In this document: piece by piece, positions 27,824 through 36,408 of the stretch
Layout: each line of letters starts with the position of its first letter
How positions within the stretch are numbered: position 1 is the stretch's first letter
Position numbers and translations under genes: made by a program
Assembly: GCA_964345035.1 (NCBI GenBank)
Contig: CAYFPO010000001.1
Coordinates: 1-64,000 of the forward strand
DNA length: 64,000 bases
DNA from: CAYFPO01 sp964345035
GTDB lineage: Bacteria; Fidelibacterota; Marinisomatia; SCGC-AAA003-L08; GCA-002704045
Direction: 5' to 3'
The notes under the pieces: generated by a model
What the model saw: the letters and a program-made list of their open reading frames with translations, nothing else
Database searches by the model: none
Told to the model about the DNA's origin: nothing

Positions 27824-29644
27824 TTAATCTTCTTCAATCCGAACGAGGAAGAAATCTTCAAAATAGAGACGTTTAGACCCGGCATTTGTTGGGTAACTCC
27901 ACATATCGTGCCGTATCCCAAAATTATCAGTGATGGAATCCACATGATTCGGTTTACCAAGAATAAATTCAACTTCGTGGGGCAGCAGACCAAGTTCCAA
28001 TTTTGGCTTTTTAGTTTTTGCCTGATGTTCCCGTTCAGCATGAATGATCTCATCTACAACCGCCTGTACTTCTCTCCTGTCCATTTCTGCAAGCCGGGAT
28101 TCCAGTTCCTTTACGATATTTCCCATTTCATTTTCTAATTCCGGTTCCATTTCAATGGCGGACCTGAGAGATTCAATTACCAGATAAATGGATTCAACAT
28201 CAGTGGCTTTGGTTGCATCATTGAGAAATCCAAGAGCAAGGTCTTTCCTTTTCACATTCAGTAGATTTCCCATATCGGGATCCAACTGTTGGGAAAACCG
28301 ATATTTTTCCAGTGCTTTTTCATAATTACCTATTCTATACAAAATATTCCCCTGATCAAAATACATCTGTGCGAGAACCTTGTCACCCCTAAATCGGGTT
28401 TTGGGTGAGATCTCTACTGCTCTTTGAACCAGTTTTTCTGCTGTCTGATACCCCATAACATCATAATAATTCAATACACTGTCAAGCAAGGTATTAGCAA
28501 TTTCTGACAACCGTGAGTTAATTTCAAATCTAAGATCATCATTTGCATCTTTCTGAGCTTTTTGTAGAAGTTGAAGCGCACGGTTATAATCCCGTTCTTC
28601 TAAAACCTTTAATCCTTCTCTGAACCGTTGGTAAGGAATTTGTTTATAACAGAAATCAAGCATTTTCTCTGCTTCATCTGTCTTACCGTGTGCGGGATAG
28701 GTTTCTAAAAATGACTCGAATTGCAGCGCTCCTGTGACATAATCATTGTTCATCATGCTGCTGAATGCTTCATCACCAATGGTACTCACACCTCCAATAT
28801 TTACACTGAATGTAAGATTTATGCCGAATGTTCTCATATCAACACCTTCAATGGGGGATAAATGTTCAGGATCATCAAAATCTCTAACCAATATCCTTCC
28901 CCATCGTGACTCAAGTCCCCAACTGAATGAAAACAATGAATTAGGATTACTGCGGATATATTTTAGCCCCCAGGAAAAAGTTTCTGAAATTCCACTTCCA
29001 TCGCTGTAGGTTTCACCTCCGGTGGTTCTATACAAACTGCCGGTCACATACCCAATGGAATGATTCAGATACACAAGATAATGGGGAGACCGTTGAAATG
29101 ATAATGTAGAGTTCAGATTGAAATCCTGAAAAATGGGAAAAAATTTCAATGATCCGGTGGGAATATCTGGTGATGAATTTGCCCAGGGAATATCCACATC
29201 ATCAAACATTCTGTTAAACCGGTATCCCAAACCAAATTGTAAATCTATAACGTTTTGATGGTAAATAAAGTTGGACAGATTGGTTTTGGCAAAATCCACT
29301 TCTATAAATAATCCGGATCGACTTTTGGGACTCTCTATATTTTCAAATTTTTCTTGATTTTGATTCAGTTTAATCCCAAAATCACCATTTGATTCAGGAT
29401 TCCCCAATGGCTGAGATAACATAAAACTTTTCCAGTAATCTTCTCCACCATAATAAAATTGTCCAACACGAATATCAAAAGGTGTGATCAATAATGGATC
29501 GCGAAACATCATAGGATGTACCACCTTATTCCAAATCCGATCAAATGGAGTGGTATTCCAGTGCTGCTCCTGTCCGGTTAATACAGTAAAAACCAGCAGG
29601 AATATATGCCCCAAACCTCTCTTCACAGGGGTAAATCTATTCAT
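27824..29644 (-). CDS. outer-membrane/TPR protein with a BamE-like C-terminal segment
   Basis: 606 residues, not recognised as a named family. A signal peptide ends near VLTGQEQ (24). Residues about 30-290 alternate short aromatic strands (GLFIEVDFAK, LQFGLGYRFNRMF) like a small outer-membrane barrel. Residues 300-500 are helical TPR-like repeats (FCYKQIPYQRFREGLKVLEE, NILYRIGNYEKALEKYRFSQ). The end LGLLPHEVEFILGKPNHVD..RLYFEDFFLVRIEED resembles the SmpA/BamE pattern of a lipoprotein from the BAM complex. Role inferred: envelope biogenesis or surface assembly. The barrel and BamE calls are by eye only. It follows aspS upstream by 45 bases but no ribosome site is obvious. Confidence 0.65.
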   Translation of the reverse strand: MNRFTPVKRGLGHIFLLVFTVLTGQEQHWNTTPFDRIWNKVVHPMMFRDPLLITPFDIRVGQFYYGGEDYWKSFMLSQPLGNPESNGDFGIKLNQNQEKFENIESPKSRSGLFIEVDFAKTNLSNFIYHQNVIDLQFGLGYRFNRMFDDVDIPWANSSPDIPTGSLKFFPIFQDFNLNSTLSFQRSPHYLVYLNHSIGYVTGSLYRTTGGETYSDGSGISETFSWGLKYIRSNPNSLFSFSWGLESRWGRILVRDFDDPEHLSPIEGVDMRTFGINLTFSVNIGGVSTIGDEAFSSMMNNDYVTGALQFESFLETYPAHGKTDEAEKMLDFCYKQIPYQRFREGLKVLEERDYNRALQLLQKAQKDANDDLRFEINSRLSEIANTLLDSVLNYYDVMGYQTAEKLVQRAVEISPKTRFRGDKVLAQMYFDQGNILYRIGNYEKALEKYRFSQQLDPDMGNLLNVKRKDLALGFLNDATKATDVESIYLVIESLRSAIEMEPELENEMGNIVKELESRLAEMDRREVQAVVDEIIHAEREHQAKTKKPKLELGLLPHEVEFILGKPNHVDSITDNFGIRHDMWSYPTNAGSKRLYFEDFFLVRIEED

Positions 29645-29708
29645 AAAGGAATATATGAGAAAACCGTTGTTTTAATAAGAAGAGATTAATAAAATGAAAA
29701 GATTCCGG

Positions 29709-31142
29709 TTAATTTTCTATCTGTTTATCGGGAAAAATAAGAGATGCGATCATAACACCAATCCAGGCTAAAATAAATGCAGACAAGCGGGATGTGATCC
29801 AACCACCGAAAAAATCGAATACTGTGAAAAATGTGCCAAGAAGCATTCCTGTAATTATCCCTATTCTCGAGGTCCTTTTCCACCAAAGTGTTAGCACCAG
29901 AGCAGGACCAAATGAAGCACCCAGCCCTCCCCATGCATAGGACACCATTTCGAATACCAGATCCGTGGATATGTAAGCGAGATAAAACCCAGCAATTCCA
30001 ATGCAAACAGTTAGAATCCTGCCTATCAGTAATAAATCCAGTTTTTTGGATCTAAAGGATCTCAATCTGCTGATTATATCCTCAGTCATAACCGTAGTTG
30101 AAACCAACAATTGGCTGTCTGCTGTGGACATCATTGCAGCGATTGCACCAGAAATGAATATTCCTGCTAACCATGCAGGTAGCAGATTCTGTGCCATTAG
30201 GGGCATCAATTTTTCCACATCAGAAAGTTCATTGATTATTGTCCCGTTGAAGATCAATTTTTCCGTTTCAAGCAAATGGGTACCAACCAGCCCAATGGCA
30301 AATGCACCGAAAAATGCCGGCACTGCCCACATGATCGCAATTCTTCTGCTCACGGAAATATTTTCGGGTCTGTCTATCGCCATATATCTGGTTACCAGGT
30401 GGGGTTGTCCCATATATCCTAATCCCCAACTCAGTCCACCTATCACTCCTGCTACAGCATTCCAGCCTGTTTTATTACCAAATATTGAGGTAAAATCCAA
30501 ATCCGGAACATTGGCTGATCCAATATTCAACTCAATAAAACCGACAATGGGAAGAATCACCAGAGTACCGAACATGATTATTCCCTGTATCAAATCAGTC
30601 CACGCAACTGCAGTGAAGCCACCAAGCATTGTATAAAAAACAATGATGACAGCACCCAGAATCATACCATGAATTTCGGTTATTCCGAATGTCACATTCA
30701 GAACTTTCCCCGCACCAGAAAATTGTGCTGCTACATAAAACGTAAAAAAGAAGATGATGATAATAGAAGCAATCATTCGTAATATACCTGAATGATCATT
30801 GAATTTTGTTGCCAATAATTCGGGGAGAGTAATGGCATTGTATTTCCCTGTTAATCTTCTAAGTCTTTCTGCTATAATGAACCATGAAATTATAATTCCA
30901 CCCACACATCCAATAACAGTCCATAACTCAAAAAATCCTGCTGCCAAAGCTGCGCCCGGCAAACCAATCAGCAGCCAGGCAGATTCTCCGGAAGCTCTTT
31001 CTGAAAATGCAATTACCCAAGGTCCTAACCGCTGTCCCCCGAGTGCAAAATCCTTGAGATTTCTGGTAATACGGACTGAATATATTCCTACAGCAAGTAT
31101 TACTGTCAGGTATAAAACAAATCCTATGGTTACTGTGTCCAT
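29709..31142 (-). CDS. sodium/solute symporter (PutP-like, SSS family)
   Basis: 477 residues, about 13 membrane segments. SSS signatures are FALGGQRLGPWVIAFSERASGESAWLLIG (split across 32-60) and GGFTAVAWTDLIQGIIMFG (about 175-193), where Na+ and substrate sites lie. The pattern is closest to proline symporters. It imports an amino acid or similar solute with Na+, in keeping with leucine dehydrogenase and glutamate dehydrogenase in the neighbourhood. It diverges from the PEP-synthase-like gene at 31253; the 110-base gap holds both promoters. Confidence 0.88.
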   Translation of the reverse strand: MDTVTIGFVLYLTVILAVGIYSVRITRNLKDFALGGQRLGPWVIAFSERASGESAWLLIGLPGAALAAGFFELWTVIGCVGGIIISWFIIAERLRRLTGKYNAITLPELLATKFNDHSGILRMIASIIIIFFFTFYVAAQFSGAGKVLNVTFGITEIHGMILGAVIIVFYTMLGGFTAVAWTDLIQGIIMFGTLVILPIVGFIELNIGSANVPDLDFTSIFGNKTGWNAVAGVIGGLSWGLGYMGQPHLVTRYMAIDRPENISVSRRIAIMWAVPAFFGAFAIGLVGTHLLETEKLIFNGTIINELSDVEKLMPLMAQNLLPAWLAGIFISGAIAAMMSTADSQLLVSTTVMTEDIISRLRSFRSKKLDLLLIGRILTVCIGIAGFYLAYISTDLVFEMVSYAWGGLGASFGPALVLTLWWKRTSRIGIITGMLLGTFFTVFDFFGGWITSRLSAFILAWIGVMIASLIFPDKQIEN

Positions 31143-31252
31143 TTCTTTAACTGACTAATTTATTAAAATAAAAAAATCCAAACGATTGACATTCTCAAAT
31201 CACTTGGAAATTGGTAATTTAACATCTGAATATACAGGGTATATTACAGAAA

Positions 31253-34240
31253 TTGGCAACTAATAAAACAACAGATACCTGGAATTTTCAGGAGTTAATT
31301 CTACACAGAATTCACGAAATTCTGCTGGTAGCAAGCCCCTATGATGCATTTATTTTGGAAGAAGATGGACAATTAACCGAACAAATACTGCACGAATATC
31401 TGGGTATGAAACTGAGTTATGCACCCAGAGTCTGGCGGGCATCCACTGCTGCTGCTGCAATGAAAATGATATCCAGACGGAAATTCGATCTAATAATAGT
31501 GATGATACGAATCTCGGATATGGATCCGTTGTCTCTGGGAAAACAGATTAAGGATAAATATACCAAAATTCCTGTAATCCTGATGGTGATTGATGAATCG
31601 GAACTTAAGCTGCTGCCCCATCCCATTCCAAAATCTAAAATTGACAAAGTTTTTACCTGGTCAGGAAATGCAAATGTTTTCCCGGCGATCATCAAATTTG
31701 TGGAAGACAGGTTAAATGTAAACAGAGATGTAAAAAAGGGAAATGTGCGGGTGATCATTCTGGTGGAGGATTCTCCTAGATATTACTCTGCAATCCTGCC
31801 CCTGGTCTATAAAGAGATTACTTATCATACTCGGAATCTGCTCAGTAAAAGTCTTGATGATACTCATCGTCAGCTCCATATGAGGGGAAGACCGAAAATT
31901 TTACTTGCGAGTAATTGGGAAGAAGCAGAGAAAAGTTATTCTGAATTTCAATCAAATGTACTGGGTATCATATCTGATATCCGGTTCCCCAGAAAGAAAA
32001 AGCTGGTTTCAGACTGTGGTATTGACTTTATCCGCTGGGTAAGGAAACAGGACCCTTCCATGCCCATTCTACTGCAATCTACGGATCTGACTCATTCTGA
32101 AAAAGCACAGGATGTGAATGCCCATTTTCTACACAAGGAATCTCCCACACTTCTACAAGATTTAAGAGAATTCATTCTGAAAAATTTTGGATTTGGAAAT
32201 TTTGAATTTCAAACTCCAGATGGTGAAATTTTAACAGAGTGTACCACAATTAATGAACTCCGTGAAACCATTAAGACCGCACCTGCTAAAGCACTTAAAT
32301 TTCATGCTGCAAGCAACCACTTTTCAAATTGGCTCGCTGCCAGGGGGGAATTCAGGATTGCATCCAACATTCGTCCATTGTCTATAGATGATTTTGAAAA
32401 TGTGAATGCAATGAGAAAATACCTGGTTGAAGCCATGGGTCAGGCATTAAAAGAACAGCAGGCGGGAAGGGTGGTAGATTTCTCTCCAGTATCCTTCAAT
32501 CCTGAAGCTGTCTACACAAGAATTTCAGGAGGTTCTCTGGGAGGAAAGGCTCGGGGACTTGCTTACGCAAATTCTCTTATTTTTGAATCTGATTTGGATG
32601 AAATGTTTCCGGATGTTACTATACGAATTCCCAGGATCGCTGTGATCGGTACGGAAGAATTTGACAACTTTATGGAAAAAAATAGATTATGGGAATTTGC
32701 ATTAAACTGTAACGATAATAAAAAAATAGACGAGAAATTCATAAAAGCACGTTTCTCACGGGATATATTGAAAATATTGAAAGCCTATCTCTCAAAAGTC
32801 AAATATCCCATTGCAGTGCGGTCATCCAGTTTGCTGGAGGATTCACAATATCAGCCATTTGCTGGAATGTATTCCACATATATGCTTGCCAACAATAATA
32901 AGAAAGAGAAGACCAGGTTGAGTCTGTTGTGTGAAGCAATCAAAAAGATCTATGCATCCACATTTTTTCAAGATCCAAAGTCGGTAATGGACACTACATC
33001 CAGCCGGCAGGAAGAGGAAAAAATGGCAATTCTCATCCAAGAATTAGTCGGACAGCGGCATAGTAATCGATATTATCCGACATTCAGTGGAGTCGCTCAA
33101 AGTATTAATTATTATCCCGTTTCCTATATGAAGCGGGATGAGGGAATTGTTTTTTTGGCTTTGGGATTTGGTAAGACTATTGTTGATGGTGAAAAATCAC
33201 TACGCTTCTCTCCAATGTACCCGGACATTTTACCCCAATACTATTCAATTAAATCCACAATACGGAATTCTCAAAATCATTTTTATGCATTAAAGATGGA
33301 TTCAAAAAACCAATTTCTAAAAGATGGCGAAACAAGTAATCTTAAATCCTATTCACTATCACAATCTGAAAAGGACGGAGTGCTGAAATGGATGGGCAGC
33401 GTAATCTCCAATGAGGATAATCTTCTCCGGGACTCACTCCGATATAAAGGTAAACGAGTAATCACATTCAATCCTATTTTGAAATGGAAATCATTTCCAC
33501 TGGTTGAAATTGTCACCGAATTACTTTCTCTTGGAAAAGCTGCTCTTGGTTGTGATGTTGAGATCGAATTCACTGTAAATATTTTTGACGATAAAAAAAA
33601 GACTCCGGAATTCTGTCTTTTACAGATTCGTCCCATGCTCATCAGTGGATTGGAAGCACGGGGAAGTGAAAAATTGTATGCTAAAAAAGAAATGGTTTGC
33701 CGCAGTAGTATTACTCTTGGTGATGGCACTCTAAATAATATTACCAACATCCTGTATGTAAACCCGAAAAATTTTGACCCGGCAAAAACTCCGGATATTG
33801 CTGCTGAAATTGATAAATTTAATAAACGGCTCGGGAAAAATTATCCATATCTTCTATTTGGTCCCGGTCGGTGGGGCTCTGCCGATCCCTGGCTGGGAAT
33901 TCCGGTAAATTGGACACAGATTTCCAATGCAAAAGTCATTGTGGAATATGATATGGATGAGTTTAGAGTTGACCCTTCCTTTGGCAGTCATTTTTTCCAG
34001 AATGTCACCAGTTTGAGAATAGGATATTTCACTGTCCGTAAAAGTAATAAAAAAGATTTTATTGATTGGAAATGGATCCAAAACCAGTCCATAAAGAAAG
34101 AAACGAAATATCTGAACTGGATACAGCTTGATGAACCCATTGTAGTGCAGATAGACGGATCTTCCGGTGACGGTGTGATCCTGAAACCCATTCCGCCGAA
34201 GGAAGAAATTATGGATGAGGAAGAATCAACAGGGATTTAA
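31253..34240 (+). CDS. receiver-fused PEP/pyruvate-binding (PEP synthase-like) kinase
   Basis: 995 residues. Residues 20-150 look like a degenerate receiver: the phosphoacceptor position in LIIVMIRISDMDPL has Met where Asp is expected. Residues about 165-310 are a second, apparently intact receiver: acidic pair in ILVEDS, Asp in IISDIRFPR, Thr/Ser in LLQSTD and Lys in LHKES. From about 415 comes an ATP-grasp PPDK-N domain (GGSLGGKARGLAYANSL, IAVRSSSLLEDSQYQPFAGM, LLQIRPM). The phosphohistidine (TSH) and PEP-barrel domains of true PEP synthase are missing. Role inferred: a signal-controlled phosphotransfer protein, not ordinary gluconeogenic PpsA. The start is a TTG; an in-frame stop at 31220 leaves little room upstream. 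Confidence 0.75.
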   Translation: MATNKTTDTWNFQELILHRIHEILLVASPYDAFILEEDGQLTEQILHEYLGMKLSYAPRVWRASTAAAAMKMISRRKFDLIIVMIRISDMDPLSLGKQIKDKYTKIPVILMVIDESELKLLPHPIPKSKIDKVFTWSGNANVFPAIIKFVEDRLNVNRDVKKGNVRVIILVEDSPRYYSAILPLVYKEITYHTRNLLSKSLDDTHRQLHMRGRPKILLASNWEEAEKSYSEFQSNVLGIISDIRFPRKKKLVSDCGIDFIRWVRKQDPSMPILLQSTDLTHSEKAQDVNAHFLHKESPTLLQDLREFILKNFGFGNFEFQTPDGEILTECTTINELRETIKTAPAKALKFHAASNHFSNWLAARGEFRIASNIRPLSIDDFENVNAMRKYLVEAMGQALKEQQAGRVVDFSPVSFNPEAVYTRISGGSLGGKARGLAYANSLIFESDLDEMFPDVTIRIPRIAVIGTEEFDNFMEKNRLWEFALNCNDNKKIDEKFIKARFSRDILKILKAYLSKVKYPIAVRSSSLLEDSQYQPFAGMYSTYMLANNNKKEKTRLSLLCEAIKKIYASTFFQDPKSVMDTTSSRQEEEKMAILIQELVGQRHSNRYYPTFSGVAQSINYYPVSYMKRDEGIVFLALGFGKTIVDGEKSLRFSPMYPDILPQYYSIKSTIRNSQNHFYALKMDSKNQFLKDGETSNLKSYSLSQSEKDGVLKWMGSVISNEDNLLRDSLRYKGKRVITFNPILKWKSFPLVEIVTELLSLGKAALGCDVEIEFTVNIFDDKKKTPEFCLLQIRPMLISGLEARGSEKLYAKKEMVCRSSITLGDGTLNNITNILYVNPKNFDPAKTPDIAAEIDKFNKRLGKNYPYLLFGPGRWGSADPWLGIPVNWTQISNAKVIVEYDMDEFRVDPSFGSHFFQNVTSLRIGYFTVRKSNKKDFIDWKWIQNQSIKKETKYLNWIQLDEPIVVQIDGSSGDGVILKPIPPKEEIMDEEESTGI

Positions 34241-34284
34241 ATCTTAATTAATAATTGATGGTTAACAATAATTAATTATTTTTT

Positions 34285-35622
34285 CTACACCACACCCTGA
34301 TCCAGCATTGCATCTGCAACTTTAATAAAACCTGCGATATTGGCACCTTTCACATAATTAATATAGCTACCCTCATGACCATATTCTTCACACTGGCAGT
34401 GGATGCTTTCCATAATAAACTGCAGTTTACTGTCTACCTCTTCCCGCCCCCAGTTGATCAACATTTTATTCTGGCTCATTTCTAACCCTGACACTGCTAC
34501 TCCGCCGGCATTGGCAGCTTTCCCCGGACCAAAGAGCAGTTTGTTTTCCTGAAATACATCTATTGCTTCTGCATCGGATGGCATATTAGCACCTTCAGAA
34601 ATACAAATACATCCGTTTTTCACCAGTAACTCAGCATCTTGTTTATTGATTTCATTTTGAGTTGCACACGGCAGAGCAATTTGGCAGTCAATACTCCAGG
34701 GTCGTTCGCCTTCCATATATTTGCATTTGAATTTATCCGCATATTCTTTAATTCTTCCACGTTTGATATTTTTCAATTCCATAATGAATTCTAGTTTTTC
34801 TCCATTAACTCCATCCGGATCATATACACTACCGCTGGAATCTGAAAAAGTGACTACCTTTCCACCGAGGGATATGACCTTTTCTGCAGCAAACTGAGCA
34901 ACATTTCCTGACCCTGAAATTGCAACTGTTTTTCCCTCCAAAGCATTATTGTGTTTTTTAAGCATTTCTTCTGCAAAATACACACAACCATAGCCGGTGG
35001 CTTCCGGTCGAATAAGGCTGCCGCCCCAATTTATTGCTTTACCGGTAAGTACTCCGGTGAACTCATTTCTGATACGTTTATACTGACCAAACAGAAATCC
35101 TATCTCTCTGCCGCCTACTCCTATGTCACCCGCCGGCACATCTGTATCAGCACCAATGTGTCTGCTTAGCTCTGTCATATATGATTGACAAAAACTCATA
35201 ACTTCATTGTCTGATTTACCCTTTGGATCAAAATTGGAACCGCCTTTTCCACCACCCATGGGTAATGTGGTAAGACTGTTTTTGAATACCTGTTCGAATC
35301 CTAAAAATTTCAATATGCTCAAGTTTACTGAAGGATGGAAACGCAGTCCGCCTTTATATGGTCCAATGGCAGAATTGAATTCCACTCGGAACCCTCGGTT
35401 AACCTCAATTTCTCCACGGTCATTCCGCCAGGGTACACGAAAAATGAGAACCCGTTCCGGCTCAGTGATTCTCTCCAATATTCTGGAATGGTGATAATGA
35501 GGATTTTCTGTGAGAAAATCCCATAATGAATTTGCTACTTCATATACTGCCTGATGGAATTCGTTTTCACCCAGATTCCTGGATTTAATTCCATCCATGA
35601 AATGTTCAACAGATTGATACAT
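34285..35622 (-). CDS. gdhA: glutamate dehydrogenase, hexameric NADP-type
   Basis: 445 residues, the size of the family I (NADP-preferring) enzyme. Visible: YKGGLRFHPSVNLSILKFLGFEQ (split, 91-113), the catalytic-lysine region PMGGGKGGSNFDPKG, and the nucleotide site ISGSGNVAQFAAEK. It assimilates ammonium onto 2-oxoglutarate. AGGAG lies five bases before the ATG. It is monocistronic and convergent to the PEP-synthase-like gene. A TAAATTTG box on the minus strand (35707-35700) is a candidate promoter. Confidence 0.95.
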   Translation of the reverse strand: MYQSVEHFMDGIKSRNLGENEFHQAVYEVANSLWDFLTENPHYHHSRILERITEPERVLIFRVPWRNDRGEIEVNRGFRVEFNSAIGPYKGGLRFHPSVNLSILKFLGFEQVFKNSLTTLPMGGGKGGSNFDPKGKSDNEVMSFCQSYMTELSRHIGADTDVPAGDIGVGGREIGFLFGQYKRIRNEFTGVLTGKAINWGGSLIRPEATGYGCVYFAEEMLKKHNNALEGKTVAISGSGNVAQFAAEKVISLGGKVVTFSDSSGSVYDPDGVNGEKLEFIMELKNIKRGRIKEYADKFKCKYMEGERPWSIDCQIALPCATQNEINKQDAELLVKNGCICISEGANMPSDAEAIDVFQENKLLFGPGKAANAGGVAVSGLEMSQNKMLINWGREEVDSKLQFIMESIHCQCEEYGHEGSYINYVKGANIAGFIKVADAMLDQGVV

Positions 35623-35699
35623 TTTTACTCCTGATTTTTAATAAAAATCCGCTGAAATTACGGATGGTATAAATTACACATTTTCATTCTGTTAGAATC

Positions 35700-35707
35700 C
35701 AAATTTA
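35700..35707 (-). promoter_or_regulatory. candidate TAnnTTTG box upstream of gdhA
   Basis: Minus strand reads TAAATTTG, 78 bases before the gdhA start. The motif is AT-rich and could arise by chance; no TTG at -33. Low confidence. Confidence 0.25.
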
Positions 35708-35731
35708 ATTTATGATTGTTGTAAATATTTA

Positions 35732-35779
35732 TTGACCATCTGGTCAAATAATTGTTGTTTCATTGACCGCATGGTCAAT
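35732..35779. promoter_or_regulatory. tandem TetR operators
   Basis: Two palindromes lie just before the TetR gene: TTGACCATCTGGTCAA (35732-35747, arms TTGACCA/TGGTCAA) and ATTGACCGCATGGTCAAT (35762-35779, seven-base arms). Their centres are 31 bp apart, about three helical turns, so two dimers would bind the same face. They share the half-site TTGACC. The second ends 11 bases before the ATG. Autoregulation of the TetR gene and the exporter genes behind it is the natural reading. Confidence 0.8.
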
Positions 35780-35790
35780 AATTTTATCCA

Positions 35791-36408
35791 ATGGGAAGAC
35801 CCAAGAAATTGGATCGTAATTCCGCAGGTGAAAGCCGGGAAATGATCCTCAATATATCTGAACGGATTTTTGCTGAGAAGGGATTCAATGCGGCTACAAC
35901 ACGGGAAATCAGTAAAGCCGCAGGAATCAACAAAAATTTGATATTTTATTATTTTAATACAAAGGAAAGTCTGTACCGAAATATAATAGAAAGAAACATC
36001 GCTCCAGTTTATGAAAAAATTTCCACTGCATTATCCAAGGGTACTTCGCTGGATGATGTGATTGAAGCCATTGTAGATTCCTATTTTTCTCAATTTATTA
36101 AAAAGCCGGATGTTCTGCCACGGATTTTATCCCGGGAACTTGCTGATGGAGGCAAGTATATCGCAGAATTCTTTTCTAAGCATTTTGAAGAAATGCTTCC
36201 TTTATGGGAAAAATTTATAGATTCAGGGGAAGTATCATTGCATAAGCACTTATTAACAATAGTAAATATAATTGGCAGTGTTGTCTTTATTTTTCTAACA
36301 CAGCCTGTTTACTCCTCCTTGTTAAAAATGCAGGGTGCTTCCCCTCTTCCCAATCTGGAAATCAAAAAACACATAATCAATTTTATCAAAAATGGGGTTT
36401 CAGCTTGA
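35791..36408 (+). CDS. TetR-family transcriptional repressor
   Basis: 205 residues. The N-terminal helix-turn-helix (about 18-65) reads ERIFAEKGFNAATTREISKAAGINKNLIFYYFNTKESLY in two parts, classical TetR. The C-terminal ligand domain is diverged. It should sense a lipophilic or toxic compound and release the two operators directly upstream. The stop overlaps the TTG start of the RND exporter (TTGA), so repressor and pump are co-translated. Confidence 0.93.
   Translation: MGRPKKLDRNSAGESREMILNISERIFAEKGFNAATTREISKAAGINKNLIFYYFNTKESLYRNIIERNIAPVYEKISTALSKGTSLDDVIEAIVDSYFSQFIKKPDVLPRILSRELADGGKYIAEFFSKHFEEMLPLWEKFIDSGEVSLHKHLLTIVNIIGSVVFIFLTQPVYSSLLKMQGASPLPNLEIKKHIINFIKNGVSA

Noticed and set aside
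34241..34288. AT-rich palindrome between the PEP-synthase-like gene and gdhA as a terminator
   Set aside because: The stem is only A-T pairs and imperfect, overlapping the gdhA stop; not convincing.
35285..35300. TTCGAATCC resembling a tRNA T arm
   Set aside because: Lies inside gdhA coding sequence with no acceptor or anticodon stems around it.
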